The translations under genes were made by a program, and so were the position numbers. Under the pieces are notes generated by a model, which saw only the letters and a program-made list of their open reading frames with translations, was not told the origin of the DNA and did not search any database. A DNA stretch of 64,000 nucleotides from Erysipelothrix sp. (lineage in GTDB: Bacteria > Bacillota_I > Bacilli_A > Erysipelotrichales > Erysipelotrichaceae). Shown here one piece after another: positions 18,770 to 28,140 of this stretch. Within the stretch, counting starts at the first letter, position 1. Each line of letters starts with the position of its first letter. The stretch covers positions 1 to 64,000 of the forward strand of contig DUUI01000053.1 in the NCBI GenBank assembly GCA_012841625.1, written 5' to 3'.

Positions 18770-18814
18770 GATTTGTAAATATTCATTTTAAAACGCTTAC
18801 AAATCGGTTATAAT
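18770..18814 (+). promoter_or_regulatory. Promoter of nupOPQ with an inverted repeat over the -35 zone
   Basis: TATAAT at 18809-18814 with a poor -35 (TTTTAA, 18786-18791, 17-base spacing). A perfect 9-base inverted repeat, GATTTGTAA (18770-18778) and TTACAAATC (18797-18805), brackets the -35. This could be an operator; the regulator is unknown. Confidence 0.5.
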
Positions 18815-18839
18815 AATTGTACAGGTTAAGGAGATAGAG

Positions 18840-20375
18840 ATGGAATATGTTATAGAAATGTTGAACATTACCAAGGAATTTCCTGGAATCATTGCAAATG
18901 ATGATGTAACTCTTAAATTACGTAAGGGTGAGATTCATGCTTTACTAGGGGAAAATGGTGCAGGAAAATCTACGTTGATGTCTGTTTTATTTGGTCTTTA
19001 TGCTCAAGAAGCAGGCATAATTAAAGTCCATGGTAATGAAGTAAAAATTGAAGATCCTAATGACGCCAATCGTTATGGGATTGGGATGGTACACCAACAT
19101 TTTAAATTAGTACAAAACTTCACTGTTTTAGAAAATATTGTTTTAGGGGCTGAAGATACTCAAAACGGATTACTAAAACTGAGTGATGCTAGAAAAAAAG
19201 TGTTGGAATTATCTGAAAGATATAATTTCAACATTAATCCTGATGCAAAGATAGAAGAAATTAGTGTTGGGATGCAACAGCGGGTTGAAATTATTAAGAT
19301 GTTATATAGGGATAACGAAATCCTAATTTTTGACGAGCCTACTGCTGTTTTAACTCCTCAGGAAATTGATGAGTTAATGTTGATTTTCAAACAAATGGTG
19401 AGTGAAGGTAAATCCATTGTTTTTATCACGCATAAATTAGATGAAATCAAACAGGTTAGTGATAGAGTAACGGTCTTAAGAAAGGGCAAGCATGTAAGTA
19501 CCGCTGATGTCAAAGATTTAAGTGTTGAAGAAATGTCGGAAATGATGGTTGGACGTAAGATTAATCTTAACTTTACACTTGATCCTAAAGAAAAAGGCGA
19601 AAAAGTACTTTCTGTTCGAAACTTAACACTTTCCTCAAAAGGCTTTGGTCAAAAAGAACTAAAGAATATAAGTTTTGATATACATGCAGGTGAAATACTA
19701 TGTATTGCTGGAATTGAGGGTAATGGACAATCAGAACTTGTGTATACAATTACAGGTTTAAATCCAGAAGCAACGGGTGAAATCATCTTAAATGGTGAGG
19801 ATGTTGCTACTAAATCGATTCGTTATCGAAATACGCATGGGATATCACATATTCCTGAGGATAGACATAAATATGGTTTAGTACTTGACTATACTTTAGA
19901 AGAAAATCTAGCGCTTCAAACATACTTTACTAAAGAATTTAATAATGGTGGATTTTTAAATTTTGATAAGATGCGTGATTATGCCCAAGAGTTAATTGAG
20001 CAGTTTGACATTAGATCAGGACAAGGGCCTATCACTAAAGCTCGTTCTATGTCTGGAGGAAATCAACAAAAAGCAATTTTAGCTCGCGAGATGAAGCGTG
20101 AACACAATTTATTAATTGCTGTTCAACCGACTCGTGGTTTAGATGTTGGAGCTATAGAGTATATCCATTCTCAAATCATTGAGGCTCGTAATGAAGGAAA
20201 AGCAGTACTTCTGATTTCATTAGAGCTTAGTGAAGTCATGGGTATATCAGATCGAATAATTGTAATGTATGAAGGACAGGCTGTTGGAGAATTAGATCCT
20301 CATCTAACCGATGAAACAGAACTTGGCTTATACATGTCAGGTGCCAAAAGAAGTGAGGTAAGTTATGGAAACTAA
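18840..20375 (+). CDS. nupO: Nucleoside ABC transporter ATPase (two fused ATPase domains)
   Basis: The 511-residue protein has two ABC domains, as in sugar/nucleoside importers. Domain 1 has Walker A GENGAGKST (about 39-47), an ISVGMQQRVEI signature and Walker B LIFDEPTAVL. Domain 2 has a degenerate Walker A (GIEGNGQSE), signature MSGGNQQKAIL and Walker-B-like LIAVQPTRGLD. It energises uptake through the two permeases encoded next. Ribosome site AAGGAGAT. It overlaps the first permease by 11 bases, indicating coupling. Confidence 0.93.
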   Translation: MEYVIEMLNITKEFPGIIANDDVTLKLRKGEIHALLGENGAGKSTLMSVLFGLYAQEAGIIKVHGNEVKIEDPNDANRYGIGMVHQHFKLVQNFTVLENIVLGAEDTQNGLLKLSDARKKVLELSERYNFNINPDAKIEEISVGMQQRVEIIKMLYRDNEILIFDEPTAVLTPQEIDELMLIFKQMVSEGKSIVFITHKLDEIKQVSDRVTVLRKGKHVSTADVKDLSVEEMSEMMVGRKINLNFTLDPKEKGEKVLSVRNLTLSSKGFGQKELKNISFDIHAGEILCIAGIEGNGQSELVYTITGLNPEATGEIILNGEDVATKSIRYRNTHGISHIPEDRHKYGLVLDYTLEENLALQTYFTKEFNNGGFLNFDKMRDYAQELIEQFDIRSGQGPITKARSMSGGNQQKAILAREMKREHNLLIAVQPTRGLDVGAIEYIHSQIIEARNEGKAVLLISLELSEVMGISDRIIVMYEGQAVGELDPHLTDETELGLYMSGAKRSEVSYGN

Positions 20376-21480
20376 ACAAGTTAAAGTAAAGCGTAGGTTT
20401 AACATAAAACCTGTTCTTCCGTCACTTATTTCAATTGTTATCGGTATGTTTATTGGTGTAATAGTTTTATTTATTTCTAATCCATCAAATGCCACAGAAG
20501 CAATGATTCGTTTATTCAAAGGACCATTTAACTTTGGTCTAGTTAAGGGAGTAGGGGATTTACTGTATTATTCAGCTCCAATCTTATTAACTGGTTTATC
20601 TGTTGGATTCGCCTTTAAAACGGGTTTATTCAATATTGGTGCCTCTGGTCAATTTATTGTTGGGGCCTTTGTTGCGGTATACATTGCTATTAAATGGACC
20701 TTTATTCCTGCTCCATTACTTTGGATTGTTGCTTTATTAGCAGCAGCATTAGTTGGGGCCTTATGGGCGTTCTTAGTTGGTTTATTAAAAGCCTGGCGAA
20801 ATGTTAATGAAGTTATTACATCCATTATGATGAACTATATTGGAATGTATATGGTCAACTTCTTAATTCGTTTTTCAGGTATTTATGATTCATTAAGAAA
20901 CCAAACACAGCGTGTCAAAGTAACGATTCCAAGTTTTGGCTTAGATACTGTATTCCCAGGATCATTTGCCAATGGTGGAATTGTTATTGCGATAGTACTC
21001 GCGATTGTGATGTATATTATTTTAAATAAGACAACTTTTGGTTTTGAACTAAAAGCGGTAGGTCTTAATCGTTTTGCTTCAAGATATGCAGGTGTTAATG
21101 AAAATCGCAGTATTATTTACTCAATGTTAATTGCTGGTGCTTTGTCAGGTATCGCTGGAGGGATTACTTTCTTAGCCTCTACTGGTCGACACATCACTGT
21201 TGTAAATGTTTTAGCAGCAGAAGGTTTTAATGGTATCGCGGTTGCTTTATTGGGGTTAAATAACCCTATTGGAATTATATTCTCGTCCATGTTTATGTCG
21301 TATATTAAACTGGGTGGCCAAGCAATTCAAACACTTGGATTTGTTCCTGAAATTATCGAATTAATGATTGCCATAATACTTTATATTTCAGCATTATCAG
21401 TGTTATTCAATAATCTACTAAGTAGACGCAAATCAAAGAAAGAACAAATAGTGAGGGAGGGTCCGGTCGTCAATGAGTAA
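20365..21480 (+). CDS. nupP: Nucleoside ABC transporter permease 1
   Basis: A 371-residue polytopic membrane protein of the BPD_transp_2 (ribose/nucleoside) family. It has a basic N-terminus, about eight to nine hydrophobic segments, and the family segments KTGLFNIGASGQFIVGAF and EGFNGIAVALLGLNNPIG. The start lies inside the end of the ATPase gene, with the ribosome site GTGAGGTAAG before it, and the end overlaps the second permease by 8 bases. It forms the channel with NupQ-like permease 2. Confidence 0.9.
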   Translation: METKQVKVKRRFNIKPVLPSLISIVIGMFIGVIVLFISNPSNATEAMIRLFKGPFNFGLVKGVGDLLYYSAPILLTGLSVGFAFKTGLFNIGASGQFIVGAFVAVYIAIKWTFIPAPLLWIVALLAAALVGALWAFLVGLLKAWRNVNEVITSIMMNYIGMYMVNFLIRFSGIYDSLRNQTQRVKVTIPSFGLDTVFPGSFANGGIVIAIVLAIVMYIILNKTTFGFELKAVGLNRFASRYAGVNENRSIIYSMLIAGALSGIAGGITFLASTGRHITVVNVLAAEGFNGIAVALLGLNNPIGIIFSSMFMSYIKLGGQAIQTLGFVPEIIELMIAIILYISALSVLFNNLLSRRKSKKEQIVREGPVVNE

Positions 21481-22432
21481 TTTAACATTTTTAATTCAAC
21501 AAATGATGATGTTCATGATTCCATTATTAGTCGTTGCTCTTGCTGCCATGTATTCTGAGAGATCAGGTGTTGTCAACATTGCGATGGAAGGGATTATGAT
21601 TGTTGGTGCCTTTACTGGAACACTCTTTATCAACCAAATGCAGGCATCAGAAACACTGAGTGGCTATCCATTACTATTTGCTGCTTTATTGGTCGCAGCA
21701 GTTAGTGGACTAATCTTCTCAGCATTCCATGCTTATGCATCGATTAATATGTCCGCTGATCAAACTATTTCAGGGACAGCATTAAACTTATTTGCGCCAG
21801 CTTTCGCAATCTTTGTTGCGCGTTCTGTAATTGGTATTCAACAGGTACAATTCTTTAATGAATTTAGAATATCAAAAGTGCCAATTTTAGGTGACATTCC
21901 TATTATTGGGCCATTCTTCTTTCAACAAACATATTTCACCACATTCTTAGGAATTTTGATTCTGATTATTTCTCAAATAGTTATTTATAGAACGAGATTT
22001 GGCTTAAGGTTGCGCTCAGTAGGGGAGTACCCACAAGCAACTGATGCTGCTGGTGTTAGTGTTAAGAAAATGAGATATGCAGGCGTTTTAATCTCTGGTA
22101 TTTTAGCTGGTATGGGTGGTTTAATCTATATTCTACCAATTTCAACCAACTTTAATGCTGATGTTGCAGGATATGGTTTCTTAGCAATTGCTGTACTTAT
22201 CTTTGGTCAATGGAAGCCCATTTATATTTTCTTGGGCTCAGCATTCTTTGCATTGATGAAAACAATCTCAGCTGCTTATAGTGGAATACCATTCCTAGCA
22301 GGTCTTGGCTTACCACCAGTCATTTATCAAATTTTACCTTATGTAGCAACACTTGTTGTTTTAGTCTTAACGTCTAAGAAATCAGCAGCACCTGCTGCAC
22401 TAGGTGAGCCTTTCGACAAGGGCAAACGATAG
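21473..22432 (+). CDS. nupQ: Nucleoside ABC transporter permease 2
   Basis: A 319-residue polytopic permease of the same family as its neighbour, with SERSGVVNIAMEGIMIVGAF and VGEYPQATDAAGVSVKKMRYAGV (a coupling-type cytoplasmic segment), about eight helices, and a basic tail. Ribosome site GGGAGGG lies in the end of permease 1. A strong terminator follows. Confidence 0.9.
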   Translation: MSNLTFLIQQMMMFMIPLLVVALAAMYSERSGVVNIAMEGIMIVGAFTGTLFINQMQASETLSGYPLLFAALLVAAVSGLIFSAFHAYASINMSADQTISGTALNLFAPAFAIFVARSVIGIQQVQFFNEFRISKVPILGDIPIIGPFFFQQTYFTTFLGILILIISQIVIYRTRFGLRLRSVGEYPQATDAAGVSVKKMRYAGVLISGILAGMGGLIYILPISTNFNADVAGYGFLAIAVLIFGQWKPIYIFLGSAFFALMKTISAAYSGIPFLAGLGLPPVIYQILPYVATLVVLVLTSKKSAAPAALGEPFDKGKR

Positions 22433-22441
22433 TTATCTATT

Positions 22442-22473
22442 AAAAAGCGATTCAATACAATGAATCGCTTTTT
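22442..22473 (+). terminator. Intrinsic terminator after nupQ
   Basis: Thirteen perfect pairs, AAAAAGCGATTCA (22442-22454) with TGAATCGCTTTTT (22461-22473), loop ATACAA. Confidence 0.92.
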
Positions 22474-22530
22474 AGTATAAGCCTGTAAATACACTAGTTT
22501 ATGCTATTTACTCACAATTTGGTTAAGAAA

Positions 22531-22553
22531 AGAACTTTCGCATTGAAAGTTCT
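22531..22553 (-). terminator. Terminator for the minus-strand pncB unit
   Basis: AGAACTTTC (22531-22539) pairs with GAAAGTTCT (22545-22553). Read on the minus strand it is followed by TTTTCTT. Confidence 0.75.
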
Positions 22554-22564
22554 AAAATAACAAA

Positions 22565-22822
22565 TTATCTTTTACGATAAGCTTTAAATTCATCGACTGC
22601 GACATTTACAACAGGTGTCAATAATGGAGCACTGACACGAAGCACATCGACAAGCGATTTATTACGAGCAGCACTTGCTTTTCTTTTCTGTGTCTTTACT
22701 TCTTTGGCTATTTGTTTTTTTGCTTTTTTAGCCTTGTCTTTTGAATCATCATAGTTCCAAAATAACCATCCACCTAAAATAACCAGTCCAACCGCAATTA
22801 AATTCTTTTGATCTTTAGTCAT
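22565..22822 (-). CDS. Small single-pass membrane protein of unknown function
   Basis: An 85-residue protein that I do not recognise. Residues about 6-23 form a membrane helix (LIAVGLVILGGWLFWNY), followed by a Lys/Ala-rich, helix-forming stretch (DKAKKAKKQIAKEVKTQKRK) and a C-terminal segment SLVDVLRVSAPLLTPVVNVA. Start ATG 22822 follows GTGAGGATTTT. It begins 7 bases after the pncB stop and ends at a terminator, so it is the last gene of that unit. No link to NAD metabolism can be drawn from the sequence itself. Confidence 0.7.
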   Translation of the reverse strand: MTKDQKNLIAVGLVILGGWLFWNYDDSKDKAKKAKKQIAKEVKTQKRKASAARNKSLVDVLRVSAPLLTPVVNVAVDEFKAYRKR

Positions 22823-22829
22823 AAAATCC

Positions 22830-24287
22830 TCACTTTCTCTTTTTAAGTTTCTTAATGTTTGTATCAATAAGATCATGCTTCAAATCATATAAATCTTGGC
22901 TTAAGTCAACATAGTATTCATGTGGATTACGAAGTCGTAATACCTCTTCCCACATTGTACTTAGTTCTTTTTGAGTATACTCGATTGTCTCTTGTAAACT
23001 AGGCACATCATAAACTAATTCTCCTTGTTTGAAAATAGGGACATGTAATTCTCGAATTGAATAATTAGTTAGAGTTTTCTTTTTCCATGGAGCAAGAGGA
23101 TCAAAAATTGTGATTTCATCCTCAGGCACTACTTCGTAACAAAGTGCTATATAATCAGCTAATGCTTTATTAGTTTCGTTATCATAGAAACGATACGTTC
23201 GTTTAAATCCGGGATTGGTTACTTTTTCGACATTATCTGAGATTTTTATGAGCGGTCTTATTGACCCATCATCTTTTTCATCAGCAACAATTTTATACAC
23301 ACCACCAATAACAGGGGAGGTGGCCGACGTAATTAAGTTTTCACCAACTCCGAAGGTGTCAATCTTAGCTCCTTGTTGAATCAAATCATCAATTACGATT
23401 TCATTCAATGAGTTTGAAGCAGATATATCAACATCATGAAGACCCGCTTCATCCAGCATTTTGCGTGTTTCTTTAGAAAGATAGGCTAAGTCACCTGAAT
23501 CTAAACGAATTCCTTTTAAGCGATAGCCATTAGGTTCTAAAAATTCTTTCGAAACTCTAATAGCATTAGGAACACCTGATTTTAGCGTGTTATACGTATC
23601 AACTAATAAAATCGTGTTATCAGGATGGACTTTCGCATACGATAAGAATGCATCATATTCATCTTCAAAAAGTTGTACATAAGAATGAGCAAGTGTACCA
23701 ACCATTGGTACCCCATATTGATAGCCAGCTAATGTGTTAGATGTTCCAACACAGCCCCCAATTACTGCACAACGGGCACCTTCAACCGCAGCATCATAAC
23801 CTTGAGCACGTCTGGCTCCAAACTCTAGAATTGCTCGTCCTTGAGCAGCTTTTACGATGCGCGATGCTTTAGTTGTGATTAATGTTGAGTAGTTAACTGA
23901 TAACAAGAAAAGGGTCTCCACTAATTGACACTCAATAATAGGACCTCGAATCGTTAAAAGTGGTTCATTTTTAAACATAACAGTTCCATCTGGAACTCCG
24001 TAAATATCTAGTTTTAAATCAATATGTCTAAGATAATCTAAGAAACCATCATCATCAAAACCTTGGCTTCTAAGATATTCAAGCTCATCTTCAGTGAATT
24101 TGAAGTTTTTTACAGCCTCAATTATACGTGTAATTCCATTAAATATAATATATCCATTATCATCTGGATGTTTCCGTGTGAACAAGTCAAAATAGACAAT
24201 ATCATTTTGTCTGTTCTGTTTATAGTATGCATAAGCCATTGTAAATTCATAAAAATCGGCTAGCATTGTTACATGCTGTTTAATCAT
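22830..24287 (-). CDS. pncB: Nicotinate phosphoribosyltransferase
   Basis: PncB converts nicotinate and PRPP to nicotinate mononucleotide in NAD salvage. The 485-residue protein has the N-terminal TMLADFYEFTMAYAYY segment, FGARRAQGYDAAVEGAR, GTLAHSYVQLF, the TYNTLKSG loop and RLDSGDLAYLSKETR typical of the family. Start ATG 24287 has GGAGG 6 bases upstream; an earlier in-frame ATG at 24335 lacks a site and overlaps the promoter. The small membrane protein follows in the same unit. Confidence 0.94.
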   Translation of the reverse strand: MIKQHVTMLADFYEFTMAYAYYKQNRQNDIVYFDLFTRKHPDDNGYIIFNGITRIIEAVKNFKFTEDELEYLRSQGFDDDGFLDYLRHIDLKLDIYGVPDGTVMFKNEPLLTIRGPIIECQLVETLFLLSVNYSTLITTKASRIVKAAQGRAILEFGARRAQGYDAAVEGARCAVIGGCVGTSNTLAGYQYGVPMVGTLAHSYVQLFEDEYDAFLSYAKVHPDNTILLVDTYNTLKSGVPNAIRVSKEFLEPNGYRLKGIRLDSGDLAYLSKETRKMLDEAGLHDVDISASNSLNEIVIDDLIQQGAKIDTFGVGENLITSATSPVIGGVYKIVADEKDDGSIRPLIKISDNVEKVTNPGFKRTYRFYDNETNKALADYIALCYEVVPEDEITIFDPLAPWKKKTLTNYSIRELHVPIFKQGELVYDVPSLQETIEYTQKELSTMWEEVLRLRNPHEYYVDLSQDLYDLKHDLIDTNIKKLKKRK

Positions 24288-24306
24288 AGCAATCCTCCGT
24301 ACTTTT

Positions 24307-24354
24307 ATTATATAATCTTTTAAGTCTAACAACAAATTAAAAGTATGCTATTAT
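24307..24354. promoter_or_regulatory. Overlapping divergent promoters of pncB and the M16 peptidase genes
   Basis: Minus strand: TTGTTG (24335-24330), 17 bases, TATAAT (24312-24307). Plus strand: CTAACA (24326-24331), 17 bases, TATTAT (24349-24354) with extended TGC. The two -35 elements overlap, so the promoters may compete. Confidence 0.6.
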
Positions 24355-24371
24355 TATGTTTGAGGTAAAGT

Positions 24372-25622
24372 ATGAAGATTATAAACATCAACCAGACGAT
24401 ACAAGGCTATGCGATTGAATCAACACAGTATAAGAATGTGGTTATGTCAATTCGTTTTTTTATTCCATTAGCCCCAGTCAATAACACAAAAACAGCTTTA
24501 TTGGCACAACTTATTAAGGATCGAAATAAAAAATATTCAACAAAGGCTCAAATGCAGGCCTTTAAAGACCATCTTTATGGCGCAAGTGTTTCTAGTCGAA
24601 CCTTTGGATATGGTCCCACACAAGTCTTAGAAGTACGCTTAGGGGCTATTTCAGAACGTTTTGTCAATGAACCACTCCAGGCTAAACAGCTTTCAGGACT
24701 AGCCGATTTAATTTATCAACCACTCATTAATCTGGAAACATTAAACGAAGCCAAAAGAACAGTTGCTGATCGAATTAATCGAGCCAAAGAGAATCCAATG
24801 AATTATTCAGTCCTAAGAACATTGGAAGAACTTGGAAATCACTCAACACTAGGCATTGCGACACAAGGAAATATTGATGACTTAGACACTATCACAGTCG
24901 ATGATATGATGTCATTTCATCAGGATATCATTTTTAATGCTCAAGCCCAGATTGTAATAAGTGGTAATTTCAAACCAGGCTTACTAAATAGTATTGGCAT
25001 TGTCTTTAAATATCATCAACCATTAGATGACACCCAGAACTATAATTTATTTAATAGCATTGGTTATGATCCAGTCATCGAAACTCGTCCTGTAAATCAA
25101 GCAACATTAATTGAAGTTTATCAATCAGGTGTATCAATTGAATCCCCATATTATTTTTCTTATAGACTAGGAAATGCAATCTTAGGTCAATTGCCCACAT
25201 CACATCTCTTTCAAGAAGTTAGAGAAAAAAATTCACTCACTTATTCAGCCTCAAGCCGCATTATTGCCTATGAAGGTTTACTGCTTTTAACAACATCACT
25301 CGACGCAAACAACATTGAATTTGCTTCTAGATTAATGAAACATCAAGTTGAAAGAATTAAAGCTGGTGATTTTAGCGAGTCACAATTCAAGGCAGCCAAG
25401 CAGATGATGATAAACAGTTTAGATGGTGTATATGATGACGAATATGCTCTGTGTAATTTCATATTTGATAGTGCCTATCGAAACTTATCATTTGATTTAA
25501 ATGTCCATAAAGAAAACTATCAACAAATTACTAAGCAAATGATTGTTGAATCCTTTCAAAATGTCCAATCAATCTTTCAATTTCAGTTAAAGGGAGCTCA
25601 AGATGAAACAATTAGTCAATAA
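24372..25622 (+). CDS. ymfF: M16-family peptidase-like protein without the zinc motif (YmfF type)
   Basis: A 416-residue protein with M16 fold features (LAQLIKDRNKKYSTKAQMQAF region, LPTSHLFQEVREKNSLTYSA, the substrate-groove R/Y segment). It has no HxxEH zinc site, so it is presumably the non-catalytic half of a heterodimer. It overlaps by 20 bases the next gene, which has the zinc site. The same pair, ymfF-ymfH, lies close to spoIIIE in B. subtilis. GAGG ribosome site. Function in this organism is not known. Confidence 0.83.
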   Translation: MKIININQTIQGYAIESTQYKNVVMSIRFFIPLAPVNNTKTALLAQLIKDRNKKYSTKAQMQAFKDHLYGASVSSRTFGYGPTQVLEVRLGAISERFVNEPLQAKQLSGLADLIYQPLINLETLNEAKRTVADRINRAKENPMNYSVLRTLEELGNHSTLGIATQGNIDDLDTITVDDMMSFHQDIIFNAQAQIVISGNFKPGLLNSIGIVFKYHQPLDDTQNYNLFNSIGYDPVIETRPVNQATLIEVYQSGVSIESPYYFSYRLGNAILGQLPTSHLFQEVREKNSLTYSASSRIIAYEGLLLLTTSLDANNIEFASRLMKHQVERIKAGDFSESQFKAAKQMMINSLDGVYDDEYALCNFIFDSAYRNLSFDLNVHKENYQQITKQMIVESFQNVQSIFQFQLKGAQDETISQ

Positions 25623-26865
25623 ACGTTTTGATGAAACTATCTATAAAACAAAACTAGATAACGGTTTAACTGTGATACTTGTTCACAAACCTGAATTCAG
25701 AAACAGTGTCGCTTTGTTAGGGACAAATTTTGGTGCTAAACAGTTAACTCAAAGTGTAAATGGAAAGCTTCATACATACAATAGCGGCATTGCTCATTTC
25801 TTAGAACATAAATTATTTGAAAAACCAGATGAAGATATTCTCTCGGTTTTTACAAATATGGGCGCACAGGCTAATGCCTTTACTTCTTATAATGAAACTA
25901 TTTATTATTTTCAGACAACCAAAGAATTAGAAAAACCACTTAAAACTTTATTAGATTTTGTGATGAGTATTGATTTAACTCAGGTTGGAGTAGATAAAGA
26001 AAAAGGAATCATTATTGAAGAATTGCGAATGTATCAGGAAATGCCATTTTTTAGATTAAGTATGGATCTTTTAGAATCTCTATTTGTAAATTATCCATTA
26101 AGATATGATATCGCAGGCACAAGAGATAGTGTTATGGCAATAACAAAGGAAGAACTAGAACTCGCCTATAAAACTAATTATCATCCAAGTCAGTTGTTAC
26201 TCAGTATTGTAACACCGACAGATCCACAAGAAGTTCTAAATATCATCAAGGATAATCAATCACAGAAACAATTCTTACCAATTGGCAATGTGGAAACACC
26301 ATCAATTAATGAACCAAGTAAGGTTAATCGAAAGTATCATGAAATTGATATGAAAGTGAACGCAACAAAATATGCGATTGCTTTTAAACAAAGCATTCCA
26401 TTTTTAAATGAATTAGACGCCTATAAAGCAAATGTAATGACACAGATGTTATTAGATATTAATTTTTCAAAACTAAATCCTGAGTATCAAAACTGGATCA
26501 ATCAACAAATCATTAATGATTTATTTGTGTATCAATGTGATTTTGGGGTCGATTATGGATATATTCAATTTGTTTCCGAAACAGAGCAGATTGATAAGCT
26601 TAAATCCTTATTAGTAAATAAAATGAGTAATTTAGAAGTTGATGAAGATCGTTTAAATCAAATTAAGAAACGATATTTAGGTGAGAGTATTTCTGATTTA
26701 TCAGATTTTGAAACCTTTGCGATTGGAAACTTTAGGGCTCATTTTTTAGATAGTGATGCATTTGAAGTGATCGAAATTCTAGAGAATATTACCATCGATG
26801 ATTTGGAACATTTAAGAACACAAATCAGTGTTGAAAATATTTCGGAAGTACTAATTAGGAAATAA
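25603..26865 (+). CDS. ymfH: M16-family zinc peptidase (YmfH type)
   Basis: A 420-residue M16 peptidase with the inverted zinc motif HFLEH (His65, Glu68, His69) and a downstream EELRMYQEM segment supplying the third ligand glutamate. A family-typical FTSYNETIYYFQTT motif is present. Start ATG follows AAAGGGAGCTCAAG and lies inside the end of ymfF; the two very likely form the active and inactive subunits of one enzyme. Substrates are unknown, though quality control or peptide processing is usual for the family. Confidence 0.88.
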   Translation: MKQLVNKRFDETIYKTKLDNGLTVILVHKPEFRNSVALLGTNFGAKQLTQSVNGKLHTYNSGIAHFLEHKLFEKPDEDILSVFTNMGAQANAFTSYNETIYYFQTTKELEKPLKTLLDFVMSIDLTQVGVDKEKGIIIEELRMYQEMPFFRLSMDLLESLFVNYPLRYDIAGTRDSVMAITKEELELAYKTNYHPSQLLLSIVTPTDPQEVLNIIKDNQSQKQFLPIGNVETPSINEPSKVNRKYHEIDMKVNATKYAIAFKQSIPFLNELDAYKANVMTQMLLDINFSKLNPEYQNWINQQIINDLFVYQCDFGVDYGYIQFVSETEQIDKLKSLLVNKMSNLEVDEDRLNQIKKRYLGESISDLSDFETFAIGNFRAHFLDSDAFEVIEILENITIDDLEHLRTQISVENISEVLIRK

Positions 26866-26904
26866 GGGTTTTATTTCATACAAGAAATGAAAGGGGGGAT
26901 TTGT

Positions 26905-27216
26905 ATGAATGGAGTTTTTTTAGTTGGAAAACTAGTTGAACAACCAGAACTTAAAACAACTTCAACAGGACTGAAATTGGCTAATTTAATTTTAGATGTC
27001 AACCGAAATTTCAGAAGTCAAAATGGTGATTTAGAAGTTGAACGATTCTCATGTACAATCTGGCGAGCAGTTGCTGAAACGGTGATTGATACTTGCAAAG
27101 TTGGTGACACAATCATTGTGCGAGGACGTCTTCAAGCCAATAACTATATGGCTAAGGATGACACTCAAAAGTACAATACTGAGATTGTGGCAGAAAATGT
27201 ATCGATAGTTCGATAG
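26905..27216 (+). CDS. Short single-stranded DNA-binding protein (SsbB-like)
   Basis: A 103-residue OB-fold SSB (MNGVFLVGKLVEQPELK, WRAVAETVIDTCKVGDTIIVRGRL). It ends right after the OB domain and lacks the acidic tail that recruits partners, like B. subtilis competence protein SsbB. The main SSB must be elsewhere. The window also carries comG, so a role in transformation is possible. ATG 26905 follows AAAGGGGGGA; an in-frame ATG at 26887 is upstream of that site. A small hairpin (TTTCAT/ATGAAA, about 26873-26891) lies just before the ribosome site. Confidence 0.85.
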   Translation: MNGVFLVGKLVEQPELKTTSTGLKLANLILDVNRNFRSQNGDLEVERFSCTIWRAVAETVIDTCKVGDTIIVRGRLQANNYMAKDDTQKYNTEIVAENVSIVR

Positions 27217-27243
27217 AGAAGGAGTGTAGCACTCCTTCTTTTT
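27217..27243 (+). terminator. Intrinsic terminator after ssb
   Basis: AGAAGGAGTG (27217-27226) pairs perfectly with CACTCCTTCT (27230-27239), triloop TAG, T-run to 27243. Confidence 0.9.
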
Positions 27244-27244
27244 A

Positions 27245-27253
27245 TGATATAAT
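27245..27253 (+). promoter_or_regulatory. Extended -10 promoter of the thyA operon
   Basis: TGA followed by TATAAT (27248-27253). The -35 position falls inside the preceding terminator hairpin and is not consensus. Confidence 0.6.
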
Positions 27254-27270
27254 TTTAATGGTGATAAATT

Positions 27271-28140
27271 ATGAAACAATATTTAGATTTATGTCAAAGA
27301 ATCTTAGATGAAGGGCTTGAAAAAGGAGACCGAACCGGAACCGGAACGATTTCAGTTTTTGGTCATCAGATGAGATTTGATCTTCAGGAAGGTTTTCCAT
27401 TATTAACAACAAAGAAATTATATACCAGAGCCATCGTTCATGAACTTTTGTGGTTCATTTCAGGCTCAACCAATATTACTTATTTAGTTAGAAATAATGT
27501 CAGAATTTGGAATGAATGGGCATTTGAGCGCTATCAAAAACATGCAGACTATCAAAACGAAACAATGGATGAGTACGTTGAAAAAATAAAAACAGATGAT
27601 GAGTTTGCGGGTATCCATGGTGAATTAGGCCCAGTTTATGGTAAACAATGGCGTAATTTTAATGGAGTTGATCAGCTTCAAAATGTCATTGATTTAATTA
27701 AAAATAACCCAAATTCAAGACGCATCATGCTAAATGCCTGGAATCCAACTGAAATTGATCAGATGGCATTACCTCCTTGTCATGTCTTGATGCAATTTTA
27801 TGTTTCGCCTGATGGAAAACTAAGCTGTCAGCTTTATCAGCGCTCAGCAGATGTTTTTTTGGGAGTGCCATTTAATATTGCTAGTTACGCATTATTAGTA
27901 ACCATGATTGCTGACTTATGTGATTTAGAAGTAGGGGAGTTTGTTCACACTTTAGGGGATGCTCACATATATTCAAATCATATCGATCAAATTAAATTGC
28001 AGCTGACAAGAGAACCTTATCCAATTGGTCAATTGAAAATTCTAAATTCTCATGACAATATAGAAGATTATAAATTTGAAGATTTTGTATTTGAAAACTA
28101 TCAATCTCATCCAACAATTAAAGGAGCGATTGCAGTCTAA
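27271..28140 (+). CDS. thyA: Thymidylate synthase
   Basis: ThyA methylates dUMP to dTMP using methylenetetrahydrofolate. The 289-residue protein has [20 protein letters not shown], the catalytic [12 protein letters not shown] (Cys170), the [19 protein letters not shown] segment and a normal C-terminus (IKGAIAV). It begins a seven-gene run (thyA, folA, scpA, scpB, rluB, murE, deoC) with overlaps or gaps of at most 2 bases. It is coupled to folA by a TAATG overlap, pairing dihydrofolate production with its recycling. Confidence 0.96.
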   Translation: MKQYLDLCQRILDEGLEKGDRTGTGTISVFGHQMRFDLQEGFPLLTTKKLYTRAIVHELLWFISGSTNITYLVRNNVRIWNEWAFERYQKHADYQNETMDEYVEKIKTDDEFAGIHGELGPVYGKQWRNFNGVDQLQNVIDLIKNNPNSRRIMLNAWNPTEIDQMALPPCHVLMQFYVSPDGKLSCQLYQRSADVFLGVPFNIASYALLVTMIADLCDLEVGEFVHTLGDAHIYSNHIDQIKLQLTREPYPIGQLKILNSHDNIEDYKFEDFVFENYQSHPTIKGAIAV

